NCBI GenBank assembly: GCA_019415645.1
Contig: DXYV01000012.1
Coordinates: 16,320 to 80,319, forward strand
Source of the DNA: Clostridiales bacterium
Lineage (GTDB): Bacteria; Bacillota; Clostridia; Oscillospirales; Oscillospiraceae
Direction: 5' to 3'
DNA length: 64,000 nt
Under the pieces are notes generated by a model. That model did no database searches. It was not told the origin of the DNA and saw nothing but the letters and a program-made list of their open reading frames with translations. The translations under genes and the position numbers were made by a program. Numbering within the stretch: the first letter of the stretch is position 1; every line of letters starts with the position of its first letter. Shown piece by piece: positions 42,329 to 50,874 of this stretch.

Positions 42329-44067
42329 GCCCCCGCACCCCCTCTCTGAAACTGACTGTCATAAATCTCCCGGTAGACCGGGCAGGTCTCCAGCAGCTGC
42401 CGGTGGCTGCCCAGCCCCGCCTGTTTCCCGTCCTCCAGCACCAGAATCTGGTCCGCGTGCTGGAGACTTGAGGTGCGCTGGCTGACGATCACCACCGTCA
42501 TATCTCCGGGCAGAGCGCGCAGAGCCTTGCGCAGAGCGGCATCCGTGGCAAAGTCCAGGGCGCTGGCGCTGTCGTCCAAAATCAGGATCTTCGGCTTCTT
42601 CACCAGCGCGCGGGCAATGGTCAGCCGCTGCCGCTGGCCGCCGGAGAGGTTGCGTCCCCCCTGCTCCACCGGCTCGTCCAGCCCCAGGGGCTTGGACCGG
42701 ACGAACTCGGCCGCCTGAGCGGTCTCCAGCGCCGCCCACAGGTCCGCTTCCCCGGCGTTTTCATTGCCCCAGAGCAGGTTGGAACGGATGGTCCCGGAAA
42801 ACAGCTGCGCCCGCTGCATGACCACACTCACCGCGTCCCGCAGCTGCTCCTTGGGATAGTCCCGCACGTCCCGGCCAAACAGGCAGACCCGGCCCGCAGT
42901 GGCGTCATAAAAGCGGGGAATCAGGTGGACCACACTGGTCTTGCCGCTGCCCGTACCGCCGATGATTCCAAAGGTCGCGCCCCGCGGCACCGAAAAGTTG
43001 ATCTCCTGCAGGCTGGCGCCGTCCGCACCTGCGTAGGTCAGCTCCACATTCCGAAACGAGACAGCCTCGCTCCCCTCCATGGGCGCCTCCTCCGCCGGGA
43101 ACTGCATCTGCGGCTCCAGGTCCAGCACCGCCTGTACCCGTCCGGCACAGGCCAGCGCCTTGGAGGTGAGCACGATGACGTTGGCCAGCTTCACCAGCTC
43201 CACCAAAATCTGACTCATGTAGCTGACCAGGGCGTACACGTCGCCGCTGAGCAGCGCCCCGCCCTCCACCTGCTGCGCGCCCACATAGAGCACCGCCACA
43301 ATGGCCAGATTGACCACCACATAGGTCAGGGGATTCATCAGCGCCGACAAGCGCCCCACCCGCAGCTGAAGCTTGGTCAGCTGCTGGTTTTCCTGGCGGA
43401 ACTGCCGCTCCTCCTCCGCCTCCCGGCCGAAGGCGCGCACCACCCGCACGCCGGTCAGATTCTCCCGGGTCAGCCGCAGGACCCGGTCCAGCTGTCCCTG
43501 TACCCGCCGGTACAGGGGACTGGTCAGCCGCATCAGGCCAAACACGATCAGGCTTAGCAGCGGCACCGCCGCCACGAAAATCAGTGCGGTCCGGCGGTCG
43601 ATGGCGAAGGCCATCACCACACTGCCGAACACGATGAACGGCGAGCGCAGGAACAGCCGCAGCGCCATGTTCAGCCCATTCTGCACCTGGTTGATGTCGC
43701 TGGTCAGCCGGGTGATGAGCGTGCTGCTGCCCAGGGTATCCATCTGGGCAAAGTCCAGCGTCTGAACGTGCCGGAACAGGGCATGGCGCATGGCCGTGGC
43801 GTAGCCGATGGCGGCCTCCGCCGCAAACCACTGGGCTGTGATGGAACAGGCCAGGCCGACTATGCCCAGCAAAATCAGGATGCCGCAGCGGCGCAGCAGA
43901 TAGGGTACGTCCCCCTGGGCGATACCCACGTTGATGATGTCCGCCACCACAAGGGGCACCAGCAGATCAAGCAGCGCCTCCAGCAGCTTGAACAGCGGGG
44001 CCAATATGCTCTGGCGCCCATATCCCTCCAAAAAGCGCAGGAGCGTATGGCTTTTTTTCCGGTTCAA
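42325..44067 (-). CDS. ABC exporter subunit with degenerate ATPase site
   Basis: This half-transporter has 580 residues: a six-helix membrane domain plus an ATPase with Walker A GGTGSGKTSV, signature LSGGQRQRLTIARAL and Walker B ILILDDSASALD. The catalytic Glu is replaced by Asp, as in the non-hydrolysing half of heterodimeric exporters. The start is taken as TTG at 44067 because GAGGGGG precedes it at proper spacing. The in-frame codons further upstream overlap the -10 box of the operon promoter and cannot be the start. First gene of the exporter-exporter-GNAT operon. Confidence 0.92.
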   Translation of the reverse strand: MNRKKSHTLLRFLEGYGRQSILAPLFKLLEALLDLLVPLVVADIINVGIAQGDVPYLLRRCGILILLGIVGLACSITAQWFAAEAAIGYATAMRHALFRHVQTLDFAQMDTLGSSTLITRLTSDINQVQNGLNMALRLFLRSPFIVFGSVVMAFAIDRRTALIFVAAVPLLSLIVFGLMRLTSPLYRRVQGQLDRVLRLTRENLTGVRVVRAFGREAEEERQFRQENQQLTKLQLRVGRLSALMNPLTYVVVNLAIVAVLYVGAQQVEGGALLSGDVYALVSYMSQILVELVKLANVIVLTSKALACAGRVQAVLDLEPQMQFPAEEAPMEGSEAVSFRNVELTYAGADGASLQEINFSVPRGATFGIIGGTGSGKTSVVHLIPRFYDATAGRVCLFGRDVRDYPKEQLRDAVSVVMQRAQLFSGTIRSNLLWGNENAGEADLWAALETAQAAEFVRSKPLGLDEPVEQGGRNLSGGQRQRLTIARALVKKPKILILDDSASALDFATDAALRKALRALPGDMTVVIVSQRTSSLQHADQILVLEDGKQAGLGSHRQLLETCPVYREIYDSQFQRGGAGA

Positions 44068-44097
44068 ACAAATTCCCCCTCGGTTTTTGCTTTTCCT

Positions 44098-44125
44098 ATT
44101 GTACCACACCGCGCGGCAGTTTCAA
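44098..44125 (-). promoter_or_regulatory. Promoter of the ABC exporter operon
   Basis: On the minus strand, TTGAAA (44120-44125) and TACAAT (44098-44103) have a 16-bp spacer, about 30 bp before the TTG start. Confidence 0.7.
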
Positions 44126-44170
44126 TTCTTTCCGCCAAAATTGCCCTGCCGACCCGAAGTATTCCCGCGC

Positions 44171-44205
44171 AAAAAAGCCGCCGGCCCAGATCGGGCCGGC
44201 AGCTT
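44171..44205 (-). terminator. Terminator-like hairpin upstream of the exporter promoter
   Basis: The GCCGGCCC/GGGCCGGC stem extends to GCTGCC...GGCGGC and is followed on the minus strand by TTTTTT. No minus-strand gene ends here now, so it may be the relic of a lost gene. Confidence 0.6.
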
Positions 44206-44499
44206 GTACAGACCGTGACGCGGATCACAGACTTTCCTCCGTCAGGCTGCGGTGCGCGCCGCGTCCGCTCCTGACTGGCCATTGCTTTTGTTCTCAGGTC
44301 TCCGTGCAGTCTATCGCATCAATATTCGGTGATGGGAAGTATCGAACGTCCAGTTTCTTTCACTTGTTTTATGCCTAATCAACGTCACAGATACCGATTT
44401 CTATCTTATCTTCTGCCTACCTGTGGCCTATACTTCGCAAGATTTTTTTTGCTGCTAAGAGCCTCACCCTCAGGGCGCTTGCAAAAGGGCTCTTCGGCT
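44206..44499. other. Gene-free, increasingly AT-rich region
   Basis: I see no credible coding potential. A plus-strand frame is open from 44329 and joins the pseudogene, but its residues before about 44510 look random. Confidence 0.5.
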
Positions 44500-44796
44500 T
44501 CATATGTAATATTTCTTCCAAAATATCTTAAGCCTATGGAACAAGGCCCCTTTTTTGCTATCCAAACTCATATGGCAACTGACGGCGTATTCGGCGGTCT
44601 GGATGCAGATGAAAATATGAATGTTCTAAATCGAGGTCGTCCTGTTGAGGGACTTTACTGTGCAGGAGATACCGTTGGAAATCGCTATGTTAACCAAGGC
44701 GGCGAAAAATTAGAATGTATCAACGATTTTTCCTGGGCCTTTGCCAGCGGATATTTGGCCGCAGAGAAAATCTTAGAGTACGAAAGCAATAAATAG
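44500..44796 (+). pseudogene. Remnant of a flavocytochrome c / fumarate reductase-like FAD protein
   Basis: The last 85 or so residues read PFFAIQTHMATDGVFGGLDAD, VEGLYCAGDTVGNRYVNQGGEKLECIN and FASGYLAAEKILE. This is the C-terminal FAD-binding end of an FAD-binding-2 oxidoreductase (fumarate or urocanate reductase type). The N-terminal several hundred residues are missing. The DNA is clearly more AT-rich than the surroundings, which suggests a decayed acquired gene. A terminator still follows. Confidence 0.75.
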
Positions 44797-44810
44797 CAGC
44801 GTTTAATCAC

Positions 44811-44850
44811 GCACCCCGTCCTGACAAGCTTCAAGGGCGGGGTGCTTCTC
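44811..44850 (+). terminator. Terminator after the flavoprotein remnant
   Basis: GCACCCCG (44811-44818) pairs with CGGGGTGC (44838-44845) around a partly paired interior, followed by TTCTCT. Confidence 0.7.
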
Positions 44851-45050
44851 TGCTCTCATACAAAATCCTTAGCAATTATCCCTATGTTCCTGGAATGATT
44901 GTCCTTCTATTTTGCAGATCAAATTTATAGTTTTTTCCTTTTCTTTTTACCATATCCTCGATTAAATTGAAAGCCAAACTATAATCTCTCTTGGGGACTG
45001 CACACAAATTTCGGAGACAACTTTCTGCTTCTCACGCTCGTTTCAGGCAT
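44851..45050. other. AT-rich gene-free spacer
   Basis: No gene, repeat or clear promoter is seen. Its base composition matches the neighbouring flavoprotein remnant, so it is probably part of the same decayed segment. Confidence 0.5.
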
Positions 45051-45099
45051 AAAAACACTCCCGGTTTATTCGAAGTTCCCTCCAAATAAACCGGGAGTG
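45051..45099 (-). terminator. Probable spo0A terminator
   Basis: A perfect 15-bp stem (45056-45070 with 45085-45099) with a 14-nt loop is followed on the minus strand by TTTTT. It lies 120 bp past the spo0A stop. Confidence 0.75.
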
Positions 45100-45218
45100 C
45101 TGCGCGCAGCCAGCCAAACGATTGGCCGCTGTCCCCGTCGTGTTTCCATGCCCCTTTCGCGGTGTTCATTGGGACGCGTCCAGACCTCTTCTTCTGCCAT
45201 TCCTTGGCCCCAAGGGGT

Positions 45219-45986
45219 TCAGGACACAGCCCGGTCCTTCATCCCCAGTGAGATTCGATCGGCGATCATGGCAATGAATTCGCTGTTGGTCGGCTTCCCC
45301 TTGGCGTTGGAAACGGTATAGCCGAAATATTTTTGCAGGGTCTCCAAGTCTCCCCGGTCCCAGGCCACCTCGATGGCGTGACGGATGGCCCGCTCCACCC
45401 GGGAGGCGGTAGTGTTGAACTTTTTCGCTACCGCCGGATAGAGCACCTTCGTTACCGCATTGATGACCTCCATGTCCTCCACTGTCAGGCGGATGGCCTC
45501 CCGCAGGTACTGGTATCCCTTGATATGGGCGGGCACGCCGATCTCATGGATGATCGAGGTCACCTGCCGCTCCAGGCTCTGTCCATCCCCGGCCTCCGGC
45601 TCGTCCAGTCCTTCCGTGCGCTCTGCCGCCAGCTGACGCACCCGCTCCAGCAGCGTGGAGACCCGACAGGGCTTCAGCATCAGATAGTCGGCGCCCTTGG
45701 CCGCCGCCTGCTCCGCCAGAGCCGCTCCGCTGAAGCTGGACAGGACCAGGACCGGCGGCTTCTGCTCGCCCAGCTCTTCCAGTACGGTCAAGCCGTCCAT
45801 AGCGGTCAGCACCATATCCATTACAATAACATCCGGCTGGCAGCGCTGCGCCAGCTCCAACAGCTCCTCTCCGTTCCCCGTCACGCCTGCCACTTCCAGG
45901 TCCGCTTCCTGCCGAATCGCATCGGCCAGCAGCTTTCGGAATTCCTCGCTGGCGTCTGCCACCAGTACTCTCTTTTTCGTTTCCAT
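45219..45986 (-). CDS. spo0A: Sporulation master response regulator Spo0A
   Basis: Spo0A has 255 residues. The receiver has phospho-acceptor Asp57 (VIVMDMVLTAMDG) and Lys in LMLKPCR. The DNA-binding domain is canonical: SRVERAIRHAIEVAW and FGYTVSNAKGKPTNSEFIAMIADRI. The acidic pocket reads ADASEEF, so only Asp11 is acidic where most Spo0A proteins have two Asp (ADD); position 12 is Ala. spoIVB is not next to it, unlike in Bacillus and many Clostridia. A candidate Spo0A box lies upstream at 46117. Confidence 0.97.
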   Translation of the reverse strand: METKKRVLVADASEEFRKLLADAIRQEADLEVAGVTGNGEELLELAQRCQPDVIVMDMVLTAMDGLTVLEELGEQKPPVLVLSSFSGAALAEQAAAKGADYLMLKPCRVSTLLERVRQLAAERTEGLDEPEAGDGQSLERQVTSIIHEIGVPAHIKGYQYLREAIRLTVEDMEVINAVTKVLYPAVAKKFNTTASRVERAIRHAIEVAWDRGDLETLQKYFGYTVSNAKGKPTNSEFIAMIADRISLGMKDRAVS

Positions 45987-46321
45987 TGATAACGCCCCTT
46001 TTCCGGCAAAAATCTGCCAAATGATAGTATAGATATGGAAATCATTTCCTGTTTTCTAAAATACCACAGTTTACGCTGCTTGGCAACTATTATTTTCCAT
46101 TTCATTCCAAATTTTATACGACAAAATTTTTGCATCCCCAAACGATCGGGTCGTTTCCATCGGTGCGCGGGCAGCAGAAAACCCAGACCACCCCGGTGTC
46201 CGAGTCGCAATGGGGTTAGACGTCCATCACATAGTCATAGACCCCTTTTCTATCCAGTCGGAGCTTTCCGCGTCCAGCATAACAGGCCCGGCGCAAAAAG
46301 TAAAGAGGCTGCGGTGCATAC
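45987..46321. other. spo0A upstream region
   Basis: No gene is seen. On the minus strand it holds a TATACT at 46026-46031, an upstream ACAGGAAAT resembling a sigma-H -35 element but without a clear sigma-H -10, and the Spo0A-box candidate at 46117-46125. Confidence 0.5.
46117..46125 (-). promoter_or_regulatory. Candidate Spo0A box
   Basis: TTTGTCGTA on the minus strand differs at one position from the 0A box TTTGTCGAA. It lies about 130 bp upstream of spo0A, a position compatible with autoregulation. A single nonamer match is weak evidence. Confidence 0.4.
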
Positions 46322-46362
46322 AAAGAACACAGCGGAGGGCAGTGCCCTCCGCTGTGTTCTTT
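46322..46362 (-). terminator. Terminator of the dpaA-dpaB operon
   Basis: A perfect 19-bp stem (46322-46340 with 46344-46362) with A/T ends overlaps the dpaB stop region. Confidence 0.88.
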
Positions 46363-46942
46363 ATGCGCTCCCCAACAGCACCGGCTGGAGCTGTTCCCCC
46401 CGCATGGCCGCCTCGATGACATCGGGAATCCGGGAGAAATCCGCGACCAGCGAGGTAGGCTTTTTCTCCGGGTCGTCCTGACGGAAGGGGACGAAATACA
46501 CGTTCTTCTTGTCCAGCAGCGTGCCGATGTTCTTGGCGCTGGCCGCCAAGCCGTCGTTGGTACTCACCGCGATGACCAGCGGCCGGCCGTTGCGCAGATG
46601 GGCCTTGGCCGCCATCGTCACCGAGGAATCCGTCACTCCCGCCGCCAGTTTCGCCAGAGTGTTTCCCGTGCAGGGACAGATCACCAGCACATCCAGCAGC
46701 TTTTTCGGCCCGATCGGCTCAGCATCCCGGATGGTGGCAATCACCCGCTTGTCGCAGATCCGCTCCATCTCCCGCATAAAATCGTGCGCATTGCCGAATC
46801 GGGTATCTGTGGCGGCGCTGGCTTCCGACACGATGGGCTGTACGCTGTCGTACCGTCCCGCCACCTGCTCCAGGGCCGCCATCGCCTTGCTGTACGTACA
46901 AAAGGAGCCGCAAAAGGCATAGCCCACACGCAAATGCTCCAT
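46361..46942 (-). CDS. dpaB: Dipicolinate synthase subunit B
   Basis: The protein has 193 residues. This flavoprotein-like subunit (SpoVFB) works with DpaA to make dipicolinic acid in the mother cell during spore formation. Visible blocks are VGYAFCGSFCTYSKAM, the phosphate-binding ICPCTGNTLAKLAAGVTDSSVTMAAKAHLRN in parts, and VSTNDGLAASAKNIG. The ATG at 46942 has GGAG at 7 nt; a GTG at 46948 overlapping the dpaA stop is an alternative. It follows dpaA directly. Confidence 0.95.
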   Translation of the reverse strand: MEHLRVGYAFCGSFCTYSKAMAALEQVAGRYDSVQPIVSEASAATDTRFGNAHDFMREMERICDKRVIATIRDAEPIGPKKLLDVLVICPCTGNTLAKLAAGVTDSSVTMAAKAHLRNGRPLVIAVSTNDGLAASAKNIGTLLDKKNVYFVPFRQDDPEKKPTSLVADFSRIPDVIEAAMRGEQLQPVLLGSA

Positions 46943-46944
46943 AG

Positions 46945-47808
46945 TCACTCTCCTAACTCATCCATGATATGATAGATCGCGGTTTTCATGTACCCCCCGG
47001 CGGAAACCGGGGCCACCTTGCCCGGCAGCGACAGGGCCCAAACCGCCTTAACGCCCAGCTGGACGGCCGCTTCAAAATCCACGCCGCCCGGCTTGGAGGC
47101 CAGATCGATCACCAGCGCACCCGGCCGGAGCACGGCCAGCTGCTCCCGGCCCAGCAGGCGGGCGGGGGCCGTGTTGACCACCAGATCATAGCTGCACAGC
47201 CAGGGCGTCAGCCGGCCGGCGTGTTCGGTAGCCAGCCCCCGGCTCTGGGCCCAGGCCAGCGCCTCCCAGCTCCGGGCCGCCACCGTGACCCGCGCGCCCA
47301 GACCGTCCAGGCGCTGGGCCAGTGCCTTTCCCAGCCTTCCATATCCTATGACCAGCGCCCGCGCGCCGTGCAGCGTGATGGGCAGCTCCTCCAGGGCGAT
47401 TTGAATCGCCCCTTCCGCCGTGGGCACCGCATTGGCCACCGCCAGCTCTTCCCGGGCAAAATAGTCCTCCAGCCGCAGCCTCCGCTGTTCTGCGGCGGCG
47501 GCCAGCTCCCGGTTCACCATTCCCGCGCATACCAGCTGGCCCGGCCGCAAAAAATCCAGCACCCAGGTCAGGGAATATTCCTCCTCCGAAAGCGGGGCGT
47601 TCAGGTGGCCCCGCTCCCCCATGGCCGGCAGAGGGAGCACCACGCAGTCCGCCCGGTCTGCCTCCTCCAGGGAGGTCTCACAGGTCAGCCCCTCCGCCCG
47701 GTCCAGCGCGAAGGTATGTACCGTATGCCCATCCTCTGCCAGCAGGCCCGCCAGCGCCGCCTGGCGCTGGTCGCCGCCCACGACCCAAATATTCATTGCC
47801 CGTTTCAT
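46945..47808 (-). CDS. dpaA: Dipicolinate synthase subunit A
   Basis: The protein has 287 residues (SpoVFA). It is NAD(P)-dependent, with a Rossmann loop VIGYGRLGKALAQRL near residue 154. The N-terminal domain has VVGGDQRQAALAGLLAEDGH, and the end is PVSAGGYMKTAIYHIMDELGE. It forms dipicolinate together with DpaB. GCAGGAGG lies upstream. Expression in late sporulation is expected for the family, but I could not identify a sigma-K promoter with confidence. Confidence 0.95.
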   Translation of the reverse strand: MKRAMNIWVVGGDQRQAALAGLLAEDGHTVHTFALDRAEGLTCETSLEEADRADCVVLPLPAMGERGHLNAPLSEEEYSLTWVLDFLRPGQLVCAGMVNRELAAAAEQRRLRLEDYFAREELAVANAVPTAEGAIQIALEELPITLHGARALVIGYGRLGKALAQRLDGLGARVTVAARSWEALAWAQSRGLATEHAGRLTPWLCSYDLVVNTAPARLLGREQLAVLRPGALVIDLASKPGGVDFEAAVQLGVKAVWALSLPGKVAPVSAGGYMKTAIYHIMDELGE

Positions 47809-47956
47809 AGCATCCTACCTCCTGCGTCATCTGTCCCATTCTATGTGGAACCGGCCGCAAGGTGCCAGGGCGGACCTTCCCCCGCCTTCCCGTGTTTTCG
47901 CCGGGCGGTTGGGTTATAATAGAACCATCCAATTTTTTACAAAGGAGAAGCCTGCC

Positions 47957-48622
47957 ATGTCTGGGAAATGCCTGTCGGTCCTGTTCCTGCTGTGCGCGCT
48001 GCTGCTGACCATCCCCGGCGGCGCGGTCCCGCTCTCCTACCGGGTCGGTCTGGGGGACGACCCGGAGGTCCCCCGAATCCTGCGGGAGTTTACGGATGTG
48101 TCCCCGGAGGCCTGGTATGGGGAGTCCCTGGCCTTTGTCTGCCAGCGCGGCCTGTTTCAGGGCACCTCGGCGACCACCTTCTCCCCCTTGCAGCCCATGA
48201 CCCGCGCCATGGGGGCCGAGGTGCTCTGGCGGCACGCCGGGGCGCCGGAGCAGGCGCTCCCCCTCCCCGGTTCCGAGGTACCGTCCTCCGCCTGGTACGC
48301 GCCTGCCGTCTCCTGGGCCTGGGAGAGCGGAATCCTGTGCGGCGACCGCGCGGGAACCTGTGCGCCGGAGGCCCCCCTTACCCGTGAGATGCTGGTCACG
48401 CTGCTCTGGCGGTACGCCGGCCAGCCCGCACCGTCCGCTGCCCTTGTCGGCTTTGCCGATCAGGCGGACGTGTCCGCCTGGGCGCTGGACGCGGTGACCT
48501 GGGCGGTGGAACTCGCTCTGCTCACCGGCGACACACCGCTCACCCTCTCCCCCGGCCGGGCCGTGACCCGGGCCGAGGCCGCCGTACTCCTCACTCGGTT
48601 TTGTCAGCAAGTCATCGCCTGA
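47957..48622 (+). CDS. Secreted SLH-domain protein
   Basis: The protein has 221 residues. The signal peptide is about residues 1-23 (LFLLCALLLTIPGGAVP). Three S-layer-homology repeats follow: FTDVSPEAWYGESLAFVCQRGLFQG...MTRAMGAEVLWRHAG, WYAPAVSWAWESGILCG...LTREMLVTLLWRYAG, and FADQADVSAWALDAVTWAVELALLTG...VTRAEAAVLLTRF. SLH repeats bind cell-wall polymers; there is no extra effector domain, so it is a minimal surface protein. AAAGGAG precedes the ATG and TATAAT lies at 47915-47920. Much of the longer frame upstream is antisense to dpaA. Confidence 0.9.
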   Translation: MSGKCLSVLFLLCALLLTIPGGAVPLSYRVGLGDDPEVPRILREFTDVSPEAWYGESLAFVCQRGLFQGTSATTFSPLQPMTRAMGAEVLWRHAGAPEQALPLPGSEVPSSAWYAPAVSWAWESGILCGDRAGTCAPEAPLTREMLVTLLWRYAGQPAPSAALVGFADQADVSAWALDAVTWAVELALLTGDTPLTLSPGRAVTRAEAAVLLTRFCQQVIA

Positions 48623-48625
48623 ACC

Positions 48626-48670
48626 AAACCGGAGCGGGCCGTCCTGATCAGGACGGCCCGCTCCGGTTTT
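48626..48670. terminator. Bidirectional terminator
   Basis: A perfect 22-bp palindrome (48626-48647 with 48648-48669) with T run lies between the convergent SLH and nagA genes. Confidence 0.88.
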
Positions 48671-48678
48671 CCGTTTTC

Positions 48679-49791
48679 TTACTGCACCTGACCGTGGAAG
48701 ATCACCGTGCGCAGATTCAGATTTTCGTCCAGCAGGACCACGTTGGCCTGCTTTCCCAGGTCCAGTGTGCCCACCTGGTCGTCGATGCCCAGCACCTTGG
48801 CCGGGTTGCAGGCCGCCGCCCGCACCGCGTCTGCCAGCGGGATACCAAAGGAGACCGCGGTCTTCATGCAGGCCATCAGATCCGTGACCGAGCCGGCCAG
48901 CGTACCGTCCTCCAGCACTGCGCGGTTCCCGGTGACCTTCACCGCCTGGCCGCCCAGGGTGTAGTCCCCATCCGGCATACCGGCCGCCCGCATGGTGTCG
49001 CTGATGAGAATCACATGGTCGGCGCCGAACAGCTTGAACACCGCACGCACCACGGCGGGATGGATGTGTACGCCGTCGCAGATCAGCTCCACATTCACGC
49101 CGCTGTCCGAGGCCGCGCCCACCACGCCGGGGTCCCGATGGGCAAAAGGCGGCATGGCGTTGAACAGGTGGGTCACATGGCTGGCACCCGCCCGGAAGGC
49201 GGCCATGGCTGTGTCATAATCGGCGGTAGTGTGGGCCAGAGAGACCGTAGCCAGCTTGGACGCGCCGGGGATAAAGTCCAGCGCGCCCTCCACTTCGGGG
49301 GCTACGGAGACCAGCTTGACCAGGCCCTCAGAGGCTGCCATCAACTCCTCCAACTGGGGCAGGTTGGGCTTCTGGAGCCACTCCGGGTTCTGTGCGCCCC
49401 GCTTGGCATAGGACAGAAAGGGCCCCTCCAGGTTGACGCCCACCAGGTCGGCGCCCGAGACCGCGTTCTTCTTATGGGCTGCCGCTACCTGGCAGATCTT
49501 CACCAGCTGTTCCCGGGCCAGGGTCATACCCGCCGGGCAGAACTGGGTCACGCCCCGGGACAGCTGATAATCGGCGATCTTCGCCAGTCCCTCCGGTGTC
49601 CCGTCGCTGAAATCCTCGCCCATGCAGCCGTGAAAGTGGAGGTCCGTCAGCCCCGGGATGGCATAGCAGCCGGCACCGTCCACCACCACATCGTTGTCGC
49701 TGTGGTCGGCCAGCCGGCCCTCCGCGATCAGCAGGTCGCGCTGCACAAATCCGTCTTTTTGGTCAAATACTTTTGCACCCGTAATACGCAT
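48679..49791 (-). CDS. nagA: N-acetylglucosamine-6-phosphate deacetylase
   Basis: The enzyme has 370 residues. This amidohydrolase converts GlcNAc-6-P to GlcN-6-P and acetate in amino-sugar and cell-wall recycling. Metal and substrate motifs are PGLTDLHFHG (HxH), GVNLEGPF (Glu), SLAHTTADYD, THLFNAMPPF and ICDGVHIHP, with the catalytic Asp in LISDTM. No nagB or PTS gene is adjacent in the window. Confidence 0.95.
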   Translation of the reverse strand: MRITGAKVFDQKDGFVQRDLLIAEGRLADHSDNDVVVDGAGCYAIPGLTDLHFHGCMGEDFSDGTPEGLAKIADYQLSRGVTQFCPAGMTLAREQLVKICQVAAAHKKNAVSGADLVGVNLEGPFLSYAKRGAQNPEWLQKPNLPQLEELMAASEGLVKLVSVAPEVEGALDFIPGASKLATVSLAHTTADYDTAMAAFRAGASHVTHLFNAMPPFAHRDPGVVGAASDSGVNVELICDGVHIHPAVVRAVFKLFGADHVILISDTMRAAGMPDGDYTLGGQAVKVTGNRAVLEDGTLAGSVTDLMACMKTAVSFGIPLADAVRAAACNPAKVLGIDDQVGTLDLGKQANVVLLDENLNLRTVIFHGQVQ

Positions 49792-50009
49792 TTTGATCCG
49801 CTCCTTTTCTTCTCGTCAAAAGCCCGCAAGGCCGGGCCAAATATCCACCTGCATTGTAGAACATGACGGGGAAAAACACAACCCTTTTTATTTACAATCT
49901 TTGTCGTTTCTGATATACTGTCTAAATATTATAACAGGATCGGAAGGGCGCTATGCGTCCCTTCCGCGTCCGGCTCCGCCGGGCGGCGGAGCAAGGAGGA
50001 CTGACTGTT

Positions 50010-50588
50010 TTGGAGGAAGCCTTTTTTGCCTATATCTCCCGGATGCGCTACATCGACCGCTGGGCCCTCATGCGCAACTCCATGCCGGAAAATGTGCAGG
50101 AGCACTCCCATATGGTGGCGGTGCTGGCCCACGCCCTGGCTGTGCTTCGGCGGGAGGTATTCGGCGGGACCATCGACCCCGGTGAGGTGGCGGTGGCCGC
50201 CCTTTACCACGATGCGCCGGAGATTCTGACCGGCGATCTGCCCACGCCAGTGAAGTATTTCAACCCTGACATCCGGGCGGCCTACCAGAAGGTGGAGTCT
50301 GTCTCCGCCGACAAGCTGCTGGCCATGCTGCCTGAGTCCCTGCGCGGGACCTACAAGCCCTATTTGAAGGAGTCCCCCGGCCCGGTCCGCGACCTGGTCA
50401 AGGCCGCCGATAAGCTGTCCGCCTATATCAAATGCGTGGAAGAGCTCAAGGCGGGCAACACCGAATTCCGGCAGGCGGCGGAGCAGACCATGGAGGCCCT
50501 GCGGGCCATGAAGCTGCCGGAGCTGGACTATTTTATGGAGCATTTCCTGCCGGCCTTCGCGCTGACGCTGGATGAGCTGAGTCAATAA
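50010..50588 (+). CDS. HD-domain phosphohydrolase, YfbR (5'-deoxynucleotidase) type
   Basis: The protein has 192 residues. The HD signature is VQEHSHMVAVLAHAL, YHDAPEILTGDLPTPVKYF and a later Asp in VKAADKLSAYIKC, as in YfbR, which removes phosphate from deoxynucleoside monophosphates. The start is taken as TTG at 50010 because AAGGAGGA lies 9-10 nt upstream. The in-frame ATG at 49953 falls in an inverted repeat (GGAAGGGCGC...GCGTCCCTTCC) and adds a basic non-family tail, though GGAAGG lies before it, so it cannot be excluded. It is followed 16 bp later by the ACT gene. Confidence 0.85.
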   Translation: MEEAFFAYISRMRYIDRWALMRNSMPENVQEHSHMVAVLAHALAVLRREVFGGTIDPGEVAVAALYHDAPEILTGDLPTPVKYFNPDIRAAYQKVESVSADKLLAMLPESLRGTYKPYLKESPGPVRDLVKAADKLSAYIKCVEELKAGNTEFRQAAEQTMEALRAMKLPELDYFMEHFLPAFALTLDELSQ

Positions 50589-50604
50589 GAGGAGGAACCA
50601 ATCC

Positions 50605-50874
50605 ATGAGAGCAATCGTAACCGTTATCGGCAGGGACCAGGTGGGCATCATCGCCGCCGTGTGCACCCTGCTGGCCGAACACAATGTCAACGTGCTGGAC
50701 ATCAGCCAGACCATCCTGCAGGAGTATTTCACCATGATCATGCTGGTGGATACTGCCGCAGCCAACGTCTCCTTCGCGGAGCTGGCCCAGATTCTGGAGC
50801 ACGCGGGCGAGGAGCGCAGCCTGTCCATCCGCATCCAGCTGGAGGACATCTTCAACGCCATGCACCGGATCTGA
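50605..50874 (+). CDS. ACT-domain protein, UPF0237 family
   Basis: The protein has 89 residues and is a single ACT domain: IVTVIGRDQVGIIAAVCTLLAEHNVNVLDISQTIL. ACT domains bind amino acids or similar ligands. In many Firmicutes this gene directly precedes UPF0210, and the two are assumed to work together. Here the pair is split by a 277-bp insert with a dispersed repeat. GAGGAGG precedes the ATG. Confidence 0.93.
   Translation: MRAIVTVIGRDQVGIIAAVCTLLAEHNVNVLDISQTILQEYFTMIMLVDTAAANVSFAELAQILEHAGEERSLSIRIQLEDIFNAMHRI

Noticed and set aside
40229..42349. A 706-codon plus-strand open frame
   Set aside because: It mirrors the ABC exporter and GNAT genes on the minus strand and has no recognisable domain.
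45987..46100. A sigma-H promoter for spo0A
   Set aside because: An AGGAAAT -35-like element is present, but no GAAT -10 occurs at the required distance, so it is noted only in the region entry.
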